Part shown: piece by piece, positions 50,728 to 59,612 of the stretch | How the letters are laid out: each line of letters begins with the position of its first letter | Position numbering within the stretch: the stretch's first letter is position 1 | DNA from: an uncultured Collinsella sp. | GTDB lineage: Bacteria > Actinomycetota > Coriobacteriia > Coriobacteriales > Coriobacteriaceae | Length of the DNA: 64,000 nucleotides | Reading direction: 5' to 3' | Assembly (NCBI GenBank): GCA_959026535.1 | Contig: CAUFMB010000001.1 | Location: 1-64,000, forward strand | Notes under the pieces: model-generated | What the model was told of the DNA's origin: nothing | Seen by the model: the letters and a program-made list of their open reading frames with translations, nothing else | Database searches by the model: none | Translations under genes and position numbers: made by a program

Positions 50728-52974
50728 ATGACACTCGTATCCAAGACCTTTGAGCTGTACGGCAAGACCTACACCTTCGAGTCCGGCGAGCTTGCCAAGC
50801 AGGCCACCGGCGCTTGTCTGGTCAAGCAGGGTGACACCACGATGCTCGATACCGTGGTCGTCTCCAAGGAGCGCAAGAATTACGACTTCTTCCCGCTGAC
50901 TGTCGACTTCAACGAGAAGATGTACGCTGCCGGCCGTATCCCGGGTGGTTACCTCAAGCGTGAGGGCCGTCCCAGCGAGAAGGCCACGCTCACGGCTCGT
51001 ATGATCGACCGCCCGATCCGCCCGAGCTTCCCGGACGGCTTCCGCAACGAGGTGCATATCGTCGCCACCTCGCTCGTCGCCGACCAGGTCAACCCCTTCG
51101 ACGTCATCAATGTCATGGGTGCCTCTTTGGCTATGACGCTCGGCGGCGTGCCCTTCGAGGGCCCGCTTGCCTGCGTGCGCATCGGCCGCAACGTGGAGAC
51201 CGGCGAGTTTATCGTCAACCCCACCTATGAGGAGCGCGAGAACTCCGACCTGGACCTGGAGCTGGGCGGCTCTGCCGACTTCATCTCGATGGTCGAGGCC
51301 GGCGCCGAGGAGATCTCCGAGGACGACATGCTCGCCGCTATGAAGTTTGGTCAGGAGGCCCTCGCTGCCTTCTGCCAGGCCCAAGACGAGTTCGTCGCCG
51401 AGTGGGAGCAGGTCAACGGCGCTATCGTCAAGAAGGAGTATCCGCTCGACCAGCCCGTCGAGGAGGTCCAGGAGCGCATCTTCGCCCACTACGACGAGAT
51501 GGCCGCTGCCCTGCGCGACGCCGACAAGCTTTCCCGCATCGGTAAGGTCGAGGCTCTGAAGGAGTCCATCCGCGCCGAGTTCACCGACGAGGAGCAGGCC
51601 GCCTGGGAGCGCGAAATCCCCGTGGCGCTCAAGAAGCTCGAGAAGAAGGCCATGCGCACCATGGTCGTCGAGACCGGCGAGCGCGTCGACGGTCGTGCCG
51701 CCGACGAGATTCGTCCCATCATGGTGAAGGACAACTACCTGCCGCTCGTTCACGGCTCCGGCCTGTTCCAGCGTGGCCAGACGCAGGTGCTTTCCGTCCT
51801 GTCACTCGGCATGCTCAACGAGGGCCAGCGTCTGGATACCATCGAGCCCACCGAGGGCAAGCGCTACATGCACCACTACAACTTCCCGCCGTTCTGCACC
51901 GGCGAGACCGGCCGCATGGGCAGCCCCAAGCGCCGCGAGATCGGTCACGGCAACCTGGCCGAGCGCGCCCTGCTTCCGGTGCTTCCCGACGAGAACGAGT
52001 TCCCCTACGCCATCCGCGTCGTCTCCGAGGTCATGGAGTCCAACGGCTCCTCTTCGATGGCTTCGACCTGCGGCTCTACGCTCGCCCTTATGGACGGCGG
52101 CGTGCCCATTAAGCGCCCAGTCTCCGGTATCGCCATGGGCCTGATCCAGGAGGAGGGCAAGACCGTGGTCCTGTCCGACATCCAGGGTCTCGAGGACTTC
52201 CTGGGCGACATGGACTTTAAGGTCACCGGCACCACCGAGGGCATTACCGCCCTGCAGATGGACAACAAGGCGACCGGCCTCACCTTCGACATCCTGGCCC
52301 GCGCCCTGCAGCAGGCCAAGGAGGGTCGCGCCTTCATCCTGCAGAAGATGCTCGATGTGATCCCCGAGCCGCGTCACACCACGCGCAGCACCGCTCCGCG
52401 TATCGTCTCCATCCAGGTTCCGACCGACAAGATCCGCGACGTCATCGGTTCCGGCGGTAAGGTCATTCGCGGCATCCAGGACGAGACCGGCGCTTCGGTT
52501 GACATCCAGGAGGACGGCACCGTCTTCGTCGGCGGCACCGGCGAGTCCGTGGACCAGGCTGTCGAGCGCATCAAGCTCATCATCAAGGTTCCCGAGCCGG
52601 GCGAGGAGTACACCGGTCGCGTGGTCTCCATCCAGCCCTTCGGCGCCTTCGTCAACCTGCTGCCCGGTAAGGACGGCCTGCTGCACATCTCCCGCGTCGC
52701 CAAGGGCCGCGTGGAGAAGGTCGAGGACGTCCTCAACGTGGGCGACGAGGTCAAGGTCGTCGTCATCGAGGTCGACGATCGCGGCAAGATCTCGCTCGAT
52801 CGTCTTGACAAGCCCGAGGCCCCGGCTCGCGCCGAGGGTGCCTCCGAGGGCGACGGCGAGCACTTCCAGCGTCGTGAGCGTCCGCGTCGCGAGCGCTCCG
52901 AGCGCGGCGACCGTCCGCGTCGTCCCGGCGACAACGGAGGCCGCAAGCCCCGCCGTCACCACGACGCCGAGTAA
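50728..52974 (+). CDS. pnp: Polyribonucleotide nucleotidyltransferase (PNPase)
   Basis: Phosphorolytic 3'-to-5' exoribonuclease of RNA decay. The 748-residue product has two RNase PH domains (second one with GSGLFQRGQTQVLSV and SEVMESNGSSSMASTCGSTL), a KH domain (IRDVIGSGGKVIRGIQDETG), an S1 domain (GEEYTGRVVSIQPFGAFVNL), and an Arg/Gly-rich basic tail from about residue 712. ATG 50728 after AAAGGAG. The two hairpin elements follow its terminator. Confidence 0.97.
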   Translation: MTLVSKTFELYGKTYTFESGELAKQATGACLVKQGDTTMLDTVVVSKERKNYDFFPLTVDFNEKMYAAGRIPGGYLKREGRPSEKATLTARMIDRPIRPSFPDGFRNEVHIVATSLVADQVNPFDVINVMGASLAMTLGGVPFEGPLACVRIGRNVETGEFIVNPTYEERENSDLDLELGGSADFISMVEAGAEEISEDDMLAAMKFGQEALAAFCQAQDEFVAEWEQVNGAIVKKEYPLDQPVEEVQERIFAHYDEMAAALRDADKLSRIGKVEALKESIRAEFTDEEQAAWEREIPVALKKLEKKAMRTMVVETGERVDGRAADEIRPIMVKDNYLPLVHGSGLFQRGQTQVLSVLSLGMLNEGQRLDTIEPTEGKRYMHHYNFPPFCTGETGRMGSPKRREIGHGNLAERALLPVLPDENEFPYAIRVVSEVMESNGSSSMASTCGSTLALMDGGVPIKRPVSGIAMGLIQEEGKTVVLSDIQGLEDFLGDMDFKVTGTTEGITALQMDNKATGLTFDILARALQQAKEGRAFILQKMLDVIPEPRHTTRSTAPRIVSIQVPTDKIRDVIGSGGKVIRGIQDETGASVDIQEDGTVFVGGTGESVDQAVERIKLIIKVPEPGEEYTGRVVSIQPFGAFVNLLPGKDGLLHISRVAKGRVEKVEDVLNVGDEVKVVVIEVDDRGKISLDRLDKPEAPARAEGASEGDGEHFQRRERPRRERSERGDRPRRPGDNGGRKPRRHHDAE

Positions 52975-52997
52975 TAGCTACACATAAGCAGCTCAAC

Positions 52998-53028
52998 AAG
53001 GGCGACTCCGTACAGGGGTCGCCCTTTT
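52998..53028 (+). terminator. Rho-independent terminator of pnp
   Basis: AAGGGCGACTCC (52998-53009) pairs with GGGGTCGCCCTT (53015-53026) with one G-T pair, then TT. Its CCCTTTT end is also the outer end of the left arm of the next element. Confidence 0.85.
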
Positions 53029-53168
53029 GCTTGCGCCCGGGAGGGCCGCATATGAAGTTTCCTGCTCTACAGTCCTGCGCAAGACGGAAAGCACATTAAG
53101 TGCTTTCCTTTGCGTGCGGAACTCGCGATAAACTTCATATGCGGCCCTCCCGGGCGCAAGCAAAAGGG
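53022..53168. repeat. Hairpin element 1: 69-base core in a perfect 39-bp inverted repeat
   Basis: Left arm 53022-53060 and right arm 53130-53168 are perfect reverse complements. The core 53061-53129 starts CCTGCTCTACAGTCCTGC and ends GTGCGGAACTCGCGAT. Inside, GGAAAGCAC (53086-53094) and GTGCTTTCC (53100-53108) form a stem with an ATTAA loop; further pairs (GCGCAA 53077-53082 with TTGCGT 53110-53115) extend it. The whole element is one nearly continuous hairpin. No open reading frame. I do not recognise it as a named element. Confidence 0.85.
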
Positions 53169-53293
53169 CTGGTTAGTGCCGCTCGCTATTTAGTTAGACA
53201 GTCTATGCAGTAGTCAGATTTCAGATCAGTAGATAGACACAGCAGTATTGCCCCTGATAAAACCTACCAAAATAAACCTATCTCATATTGGCA
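53169..53293. other. Spacer between the two hairpin elements
   Basis: 125 bases, AT-rich compared with the arms, without a gene, terminator or recognisable promoter. Confidence 0.5.
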
Positions 53294-53434
53294 GGTCAGG
53301 GCTCAGCGGCCCCGGCACGGGCTAAGTTTATCGCGAGTTCCGCACGAACAGGAGGCCACTTAATGTGGCCTCCGTCGTGAGCAGGACTGTAGAGCAGGAA
53401 ACTTAGCCCGTGCCGGGGCCGCTGAGCCCTGACC
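53294..53434. repeat. Hairpin element 2: same core, inverted, in a different perfect 36-bp inverted repeat
   Basis: Left arm 53294-53329 and right arm 53399-53434 are perfect reverse complements but unrelated to the arms of element 1 except for the innermost AAGTTT/AAACTT. The reverse complement of 53330-53398 matches the element 1 core at 59 of 69 positions. Six of the ten differences are in the inner 9-bp stem (here GGAGGCCAC and GTGGCCTCC) and compensate each other as three base pairs. Confidence 0.85.
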
Positions 53435-53622
53435 GGCGGGATACACAGGTTCAGATGGGGCTTTGATGCATGGGTGGTCTGTTGTTGTGCAAATGGGTAT
53501 CATACTGTGGTTATTGCATCGACTCTGCGATGCATGTTTGTACGTTCCCGGCGGTCGGTTTGCCAGAAGCGCCCCGCCGGTTGTTCCAGACCCGTTTCGA
53601 AGAAAGGAAACCACACTAACCT
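53435..53622 (+). promoter_or_regulatory. Upstream region of rnj
   Basis: TATCAT at 53498-53503 is a possible -10 without a clear -35; the ribosome site is GAAAGGAAA about 14 bases before the ATG. Nothing else recognised. Confidence 0.4.
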
Positions 53623-55293
53623 ATGGCAGCTAAAAAATCATCTCCCTTGAAGATCATTCCGCTCGGCGGCCTTGACGGCATCGGCAAGAACATGACGGTC
53701 TTCGAGTGCGGCGACGACATGGTGCTCGTCGATGCCGGTCTCATGTTCCCGGATGACTCCCAGCCCGGTATCGACCTGGTTCTTCCCGACTACACCTATG
53801 TTCTGGAGAACGAGGAGAAGCTCCGCGGTATCGTCGTCACCCACGGCCACGAGGACCACACCGGTTCGCTTCCGTACCTGCTGCAGGACCTCAACAACAA
53901 GGTGCCCATCTTTTCGAGCAAGCTGACGCTTGGCTTTATCGAGGGCAAGCTTTCTGAGTTCCGCATCCGCGCGCCCAAGTTCCGTGAGGTCAAGGGCGGC
54001 AGCCATGTCAGCCTTGGCGGTATCTCGCTCGACTTCTTCTCGATGACGCACTCCATCCCCGGCGCTCTGGGCGTGTTCATTCGCACCAATCAGGGCACCG
54101 TTATGCACACCGGCGACTTTAAGCTCGACCAGACCCCCATCGACGGCGTCACGCCCGACTATGCCGCTATCAGCCGCTTTGCCAAGCAGGGCATCGACCT
54201 GTTGCTGTCCGACTCCACCAATGCCACGGTTCCCGGCTTTACCAAGTCCGAGGCCGAGGTCGGTCCCAACTTGCTGCACGCCATCAAGAACGCCCCGGGT
54301 CGCGTGTTCGTCGCTTCGTTCTCGAGCCACATCCATCGTTTGCAGCAGATCTGCGATGCCGCCCGCAAGTGCGGCCGTAAGGTCGTTGTGACCGGTCGCT
54401 CCATGCTCACCAACACCCGCGTCGCGCGCGAGCTGGGCTACCTCAACATCGACGATGCCGATATCATCGATGCCTTCGATATCGATAACCTGCCCGACGA
54501 CAAGATCGTCGTCATGTGCACCGGTTCGCAGGGCGAGCCGCTGTCGGCCCTGTCCCGCATGGCCAATGGCGAGCACAAGACGCTCTCTATCCACGAGGGC
54601 GATACCGTCATCCTCTCGGCAACTCCTGTTCCCGGCAACGAGAAAGCCGTCCAGCAGGTCGTCAACAGCCTGGCCAAGCTCGGCTGCGACGTGTGGGATA
54701 AGAACCGCGCTCTTGTCCACGTCTCGGGCCACGGCAGCCAGGAGGAGCTTAAGCTCCTGATGGCCATGGCCAAGCCCACGTACTTTATGCCGGTTCACGG
54801 TGAGGCCGTGCATCTGCGCGCCCATGCCCAGCTGGCCCGCAAGATGGGCATCAAGGACGATCATATCTTTATCCTCGATAACGGCGACACGCTCGAGATG
54901 CGCGGTGGTATCGTCAAGCGTGGTACGCCCGTCGAGTCCGGCGTCGTCTACGTCGACGGCCTGCGTATCGGCGATACCGACCCCATCGTCCTGCGCGATC
55001 GTCAGAAGCTCGCCAATGACGGTATGGTTACCGCTGTTGCCATCGTCTCGCTCAAGCACAAGAAGATCGAGGCCATCGAGTTTTCGGGCCGCGGCGTCTC
55101 GTTTGCCATCGACGACCAGTTCTCCGAGGATGCCTCCGCGTCCATCATGAAGACGATCGAGAAGGGCAAGTTCAGCTTTACGAGCAGCGGTTCCGATGCT
55201 ATTCGTAAGGCCGTGCGCGATTCGCTCTCTAACTTTATCTGGAGCCGTACGCGCACCCGTCCGATGATCATCCCGGTCGTCATGGAGGTTTAG
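53623..55293 (+). CDS. rnj: Ribonuclease J
   Basis: Metallo-beta-lactamase/beta-CASP endo- and 5'-exoribonuclease for mRNA turnover and rRNA maturation. The 556-residue product has LGGLDGIGKNMTVFE, the zinc motif THGHEDHTGSLPYLL, DSTNATVPGFTKSEAEVG, MCTGSQGEPLSALSRMANGEHK and HVSGHGSQEELK, and a C-terminal domain. It follows pnp, the other main RNA-decay gene, after the two hairpin elements. TTG of ftsK starts two bases after its stop. Confidence 0.96.
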   Translation: MAAKKSSPLKIIPLGGLDGIGKNMTVFECGDDMVLVDAGLMFPDDSQPGIDLVLPDYTYVLENEEKLRGIVVTHGHEDHTGSLPYLLQDLNNKVPIFSSKLTLGFIEGKLSEFRIRAPKFREVKGGSHVSLGGISLDFFSMTHSIPGALGVFIRTNQGTVMHTGDFKLDQTPIDGVTPDYAAISRFAKQGIDLLLSDSTNATVPGFTKSEAEVGPNLLHAIKNAPGRVFVASFSSHIHRLQQICDAARKCGRKVVVTGRSMLTNTRVARELGYLNIDDADIIDAFDIDNLPDDKIVVMCTGSQGEPLSALSRMANGEHKTLSIHEGDTVILSATPVPGNEKAVQQVVNSLAKLGCDVWDKNRALVHVSGHGSQEELKLLMAMAKPTYFMPVHGEAVHLRAHAQLARKMGIKDDHIFILDNGDTLEMRGGIVKRGTPVESGVVYVDGLRIGDTDPIVLRDRQKLANDGMVTAVAIVSLKHKKIEAIEFSGRGVSFAIDDQFSEDASASIMKTIEKGKFSFTSSGSDAIRKAVRDSLSNFIWSRTRTRPMIIPVVMEV

Positions 55294-55294
55294 T

Positions 55295-58075
55295 TTGGCG
55301 CGTGGATCTGCACAAAACGCCAAAGGCAATAAGGCCAATAACCAACCGGCATCTGCTAAGGGTGCCGGTTCCCATCTGCGCGCCAATAAGGGCCACGAGG
55401 CGGACTTCGACGATTTTGAGCCCTTGGTCGAGCCCTCGGCCAACCGCGATATCGCCGGCGTGGTCATCGCCGTTTTGGCGATTGCGTCCTTCATTGCCGT
55501 GATTTCGCCGGCGACTGCACCCGTTACGGCTGCGGTTGCCGGTTTCTACCACCTGGGCTTTGGTCTGGGCGCCTACGTGCTGCCGATCGTCATTTTGCTG
55601 TTTGCCGCCACGCTCTTTTTAGGCGAGGACTCGCCGCTCAACGTGCGCTCGGTCGCGGGCGGAGCCGTGGTCTTTATCGCCGTTATCTCCATTCTTTCGC
55701 TGGTGGTGCCGGGTACGAGCGACTCGTGTGACCTTATGTTCACTCCGCAAAATCTGTCCGCCTCGGGTGGCTACATCGGTGCGTTTATTGCGAGTGCGCT
55801 GCAGAATGCCCTGGGTAAGCCTATCGCGATGGTGGTCCTGTTGGGCCTTGTCGTCGTGGGCTTGGTCATCATCGGCTTTTCGGTGGGCGGCGTTTTGCGC
55901 TCTGCTCGCGACCGTGCGGCCGATTTTGCCGAGCGCCGTCGTGCCGACGTCAACGCGAGCCCGTGGGGTGACGACGAAGCCCTGTCGGTGCCCGGCGTTG
56001 CCCGTCCGCACCTGAGCATTCTTCGTCAAAAGGGCTCTGATGCTGCCGTGACCACGGTCATGGGCAACGATGTGGACCCGGTTTTGGACGATGACGACGA
56101 GGACGAGGATCCGTTTGTCGACGTATCCGATGCCGTGGAGGCCGAGCGTGCTAAGACGACGCTGCTGCCGCGCCGTCATGTCAAGAAGGGCAAGGCCACA
56201 CCCAAGTTGAATACAAGCGAGCCCGACCCGTCTTGGTCCGATAGCGAGATTGAGCTCACTGAGGGCGATGACGAGGACGACGAGGCTCCGATTGAGACCG
56301 CAAAGACAACTTTGCTTCCGCGTCGCCATGCAAAGCGCGACCAGGTAACCGGTCAGCTTTCGATGGAAGACGACCCCGATAAGATTGACGAGTCCGAGCC
56401 GCCGTTTGCCGTGAATCCTGTCTCGGCAGCACCTCAGATTCCCGACTTCTTGAAGCATCCCAAGGTTGCCGATTCGCCTGCCTCGAGTGCTGTCGGATCG
56501 GCTGCGGCTAGCGATGGGGGAGCGGACGGCGGCGCCGCAGATAACGAGGGCGAAGAAGAGGATGGCCTCAAGCTTCCGCCACTCGAAATCCTGCATGCCA
56601 ACCCGCAGTCGGCTTCCTCCGCGTCTTCTGACAAGGAGCTGGAACAGACTGCCGAGTCTCTTCAGTCCACCTTGCTGGAGTTTGGTCGTAGTGCCCGCGT
56701 GGTCGGCTGGATCGCCGGCCCCACGGTGACGACCTTTAAGCTGCAACCTGGCGAGGGCGAGCGCGTGAGCAAGATTTCGAGCCTCGAGGACGATATCGCG
56801 CTTTCGCTCGCTGCCCAGTCGGTGCGTATCTTTGCCCCGATCCCCGGCACCTCGCTCGTGGGCATCGAGATTCCCAACCGCAAGCGCCAGAACGTCAACC
56901 TGGGCGACGTGCTGCCCTATGTGAAGGGCGGTCCGCTCGAGCTGGCCATCGGCCGCGATGCCGAGGGCACGCCGGTTGTCGCCGACCTCGCCAAGATGCC
57001 CCACCTGCTTATTGCCGGTACGACCGGTTCTGGTAAGTCGGTGATGATCAATTCCATCATCACGACCTTGCTCATGCGCGCCCTTCCCGAGGACGTTCGC
57101 CTGATCATGGTCGACCCCAAGCGCGTCGAGCTTGCGGGCTATAACGGTCTGCCGCATCTTTACGTGCCTGTAGTGACCGAGCCCAAGCAGGCCGCGAGCG
57201 CCCTGCAATGGGCCGTGTCCGAGATGGAGCGTCGCCTGAAGGTCTTCGAGCGCCTTAACGTTCGTAAGATTTCGACCTATAACGAAAAGCAGGCCGCCGG
57301 CGAGTTTGAGCATTACGACAACCCGCCGCAAAAGATGCCCTACTTGGTCATCATCATTGACGAGCTCTCGGACCTGATGATGGTCGCCGGTAAGGATGTC
57401 GAGGCCTCGATCGTGCGTATTGCTCAGCTGGGCCGTGCCGCCGGTATTCATCTTATCGTGGCCACGCAGCGCCCCAGTTCCAATGTGGTGACGGGCCTTA
57501 TCAAGGCCAACATCACCAACCGCATCGCCTTTAACGTCGCCACGGGCATCGACTCGCGCGTCATCATCGACCAGATGGGTGCCGAAAAGCTCACCGGTTT
57601 GGGCGACATGCTGTTCTCCAAGGTCGACTGGGGCAAGCCCCGCCGTATCCAGGGCTGCTTTGTCTCGGATGACGAAATCAACGAGATTGTCGAGTTCGTC
57701 AAGTCGCAGAGCGAGCCCGACTACCACGAGGAGATCCTGTCTGCCGTGGCGCCCGCTTCCATGTCCATGGCGGGTGGCGGCGGCATTGTTCGCACCGGAG
57801 TCGCCGAGCCGCAAGACGATGATCCGCTCATTTGGGAAGCCGCCCATATTGTGGTGGAATCGCAGCTTGGCTCCACATCTGGCCTGCAACGTCGTCTGAA
57901 GGTTGGCTATGCTCGTGCCGGGCGTATTATGGACATGCTGGAAGAAAAGGGTGTCGTCGGCCCGCCCGACGGTTCCAAGCCGCGCGAGGTCCTGTTGGAC
58001 GAGGAGGGGCTTGCCGCGCTGGAATCTGTCGACGCCGAGATGGCACGTGAAGATCGTGAGTTTGGAGGATTCTGA
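55295..58075 (+). CDS. ftsK: DNA translocase FtsK/SpoIIIE
   Basis: Membrane-bound hexameric motor that moves chromosome ends through the septum and activates XerCD recombination. The 926-residue product has four hydrophobic segments (about 50-200), an acidic Glu/Asp-rich linker (about 250-450) that repeats KTTLLPRRH twice, the motor with Walker A GTTGSGKS at 575-582 and IIIDELSDLMM, and a C-terminal winged-helix gamma domain (LQRRLKVGYARAGRIMDMLEEKGVVGP). TTG 55295 lies six bases after GGAGG. One-base overlap with the next gene. Confidence 0.95.
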   Translation: MARGSAQNAKGNKANNQPASAKGAGSHLRANKGHEADFDDFEPLVEPSANRDIAGVVIAVLAIASFIAVISPATAPVTAAVAGFYHLGFGLGAYVLPIVILLFAATLFLGEDSPLNVRSVAGGAVVFIAVISILSLVVPGTSDSCDLMFTPQNLSASGGYIGAFIASALQNALGKPIAMVVLLGLVVVGLVIIGFSVGGVLRSARDRAADFAERRRADVNASPWGDDEALSVPGVARPHLSILRQKGSDAAVTTVMGNDVDPVLDDDDEDEDPFVDVSDAVEAERAKTTLLPRRHVKKGKATPKLNTSEPDPSWSDSEIELTEGDDEDDEAPIETAKTTLLPRRHAKRDQVTGQLSMEDDPDKIDESEPPFAVNPVSAAPQIPDFLKHPKVADSPASSAVGSAAASDGGADGGAADNEGEEEDGLKLPPLEILHANPQSASSASSDKELEQTAESLQSTLLEFGRSARVVGWIAGPTVTTFKLQPGEGERVSKISSLEDDIALSLAAQSVRIFAPIPGTSLVGIEIPNRKRQNVNLGDVLPYVKGGPLELAIGRDAEGTPVVADLAKMPHLLIAGTTGSGKSVMINSIITTLLMRALPEDVRLIMVDPKRVELAGYNGLPHLYVPVVTEPKQAASALQWAVSEMERRLKVFERLNVRKISTYNEKQAAGEFEHYDNPPQKMPYLVIIIDELSDLMMVAGKDVEASIVRIAQLGRAAGIHLIVATQRPSSNVVTGLIKANITNRIAFNVATGIDSRVIIDQMGAEKLTGLGDMLFSKVDWGKPRRIQGCFVSDDEINEIVEFVKSQSEPDYHEEILSAVAPASMSMAGGGGIVRTGVAEPQDDDPLIWEAAHIVVESQLGSTSGLQRRLKVGYARAGRIMDMLEEKGVVGPPDGSKPREVLLDEEGLAALESVDAEMAREDREFGGF

Positions 58076-59586
58076 TGGCTGCACGCTTTGGTGACATGCT
58101 GCTCGAGCAGCGTCGCCGAATGGGCCTTTCCATTCAGCAGGTCGCCAACACCATCAAAATCAGGCCGCAGATCATCGAGTTTTTCGAGACCGGTAACTTT
58201 GCTTCGATGCCGCCGCGCGGCTATGCGCAGGGCATGATTTCGAGCTATGCTCGCTTTTTGGGCCTCAATCCGCGCGAGGTCGTCAATACCTACTTTGACG
58301 ACCTGATGGCATACGAACGCGAGACGTCGCAGCAGGGCGGTCGTTTTCAGGACGCCGCCGGCTACGTCAATTCGCGTTCCTCGGTCGACAACGGGCGCTT
58401 CCTGATGGTTCAGGGCGGTCGTTCGACCCGCTATGGACAGCGTCCTCAGCAGGCCGGTTATATTACCGAGACGGGTTCGGGTGAGGAGATTCGCTCACAG
58501 CGTGACCGGTTCCGCAGTACGCCGATGCCCGAGGACCGTGCACTTCCCGCTGCCCGCGGTGTAGCGCGTGACCCTCGTGCCGGCTACGGCGACGGCGGCT
58601 ATTCCGATCGCGGTTACCGTGGTGCCTCCACCGGACGCTCTCGCGGTGGCTATGCGGATGCCGATACCACGCAGGTGACGCCGCGTCTTCGCTCTCAATC
58701 ACAGCCGTATGGCCAGCGCTCTTCGGCTCCGCGTTCGGGCCAGCGTGGCTATCAAGGCCGCGGTGAACTTGCGCCCCGCTCGGGTCAGCGCAGCCTTCAG
58801 GGCCAGGGTGGCTATCGCGGCCGTTCCGATAGCAATCGTGGTCGTATGCCTCGGGGAGGCGGCCGCAGCAGTTCCAGTCGTGGACGCGGCGGATCACGTA
58901 CTCCTCAAAACAACGGGCTCGATCCGCGTATCGTCTACGCCGGCATCGGTGCCGTTGTGCTGCTGTTGATTGTGCTCATCGTGGTGCTTCTGCGCGGCTG
59001 CGCATCTTCGGCGCCCGAGAACACGCCCGAGACGCCCACTGCTACCAAGATGACGACCAAGAAGTCTTCTAAGAAGACCGAAACGGTCGACGAGGACGAT
59101 GACACCGATGAGGCGACGGATGAGTCGACTGATTCGGACGCCACCAAGACGACGGCCAAGAAGGAAGAGAACGAGGTCACGAAGGTCAAAGTCTCCGTTG
59201 CCAAGGGAAAGACCGCGTGGATTGAGGTCAAGGTTGACGGCAAGTCGGTCTATGGCGCCCAGGCGACTGGCCCCTTTGAGCAGGAGTACACGCCCGAGTC
59301 TTCGATCGAGATCACCACGTCCAAGCCTTCCGATGTCACCGTTACCAAGAACGGTGAAAAGGTTCGTTACGATACCAAGACCTCGGGCGTGGCGCGTGTG
59401 ACGATCACCGTTCCCAAGAAGGAGACGTCTGATTCCGAGAATGGTGAAAGTTCTGATGGTACCGACACCACCGATGGTACCGATACCACCGACGGTACCG
59501 ATGCCCAGTCCACGGATGGCGCCGATACCGCAACTGACGGTCAGACACCCACCGATTCTACCGACAATTCGTACGATAGCTACTAG
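58075..59586 (+). CDS. RodZ-like helix-turn-helix membrane protein
   Basis: A 503-residue protein. Residues 1-75 are a RodZ-type HTH domain (FGDMLLEQRRRMGLSIQQVANTIKI, then FASMPPRGYAQGMISSYARFLGLN). Residues 90-280 are an Arg/Gly/Ser-rich disordered region, 285-308 a membrane segment (IGAVVLLLIVLIVVLLRGC), and the outside part has a Lys/Thr/Asp stretch, a small beta domain (ITTSKPSDVTVTKNG, like DUF4115), and a tail with TDGTDTTDGTD repeats. RodZ links MreB to cell shape; the long basic linker is unusual. ATG 58075 overlaps the ftsK stop. Confidence 0.8.
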   Translation: MAARFGDMLLEQRRRMGLSIQQVANTIKIRPQIIEFFETGNFASMPPRGYAQGMISSYARFLGLNPREVVNTYFDDLMAYERETSQQGGRFQDAAGYVNSRSSVDNGRFLMVQGGRSTRYGQRPQQAGYITETGSGEEIRSQRDRFRSTPMPEDRALPAARGVARDPRAGYGDGGYSDRGYRGASTGRSRGGYADADTTQVTPRLRSQSQPYGQRSSAPRSGQRGYQGRGELAPRSGQRSLQGQGGYRGRSDSNRGRMPRGGGRSSSSRGRGGSRTPQNNGLDPRIVYAGIGAVVLLLIVLIVVLLRGCASSAPENTPETPTATKMTTKKSSKKTETVDEDDDTDEATDESTDSDATKTTAKKEENEVTKVKVSVAKGKTAWIEVKVDGKSVYGAQATGPFEQEYTPESSIEITTSKPSDVTVTKNGEKVRYDTKTSGVARVTITVPKKETSDSENGESSDGTDTTDGTDTTDGTDAQSTDGADTATDGQTPTDSTDNSYDSY

Positions 59587-59612
59587 GCCGCTCGTACGCG
59601 AAAGGAAACATC

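Noticed and set aside
53022..53168. Integron attC site
   Set aside because: No RYYYAAC/GTTRRRY core ends and the arms are fully symmetric, unlike attC sites.
52998..53434. CRISPR array between pnp and rnj
   Set aside because: There are only two related units, in opposite orientation, with self-complementary arms and a single spacer; no cas genes are near.
53638..58084. Minus-strand frames of 618 and 821 codons
   Set aside because: Antisense of rnj and ftsK, both of which are clearly coding on the plus strand.
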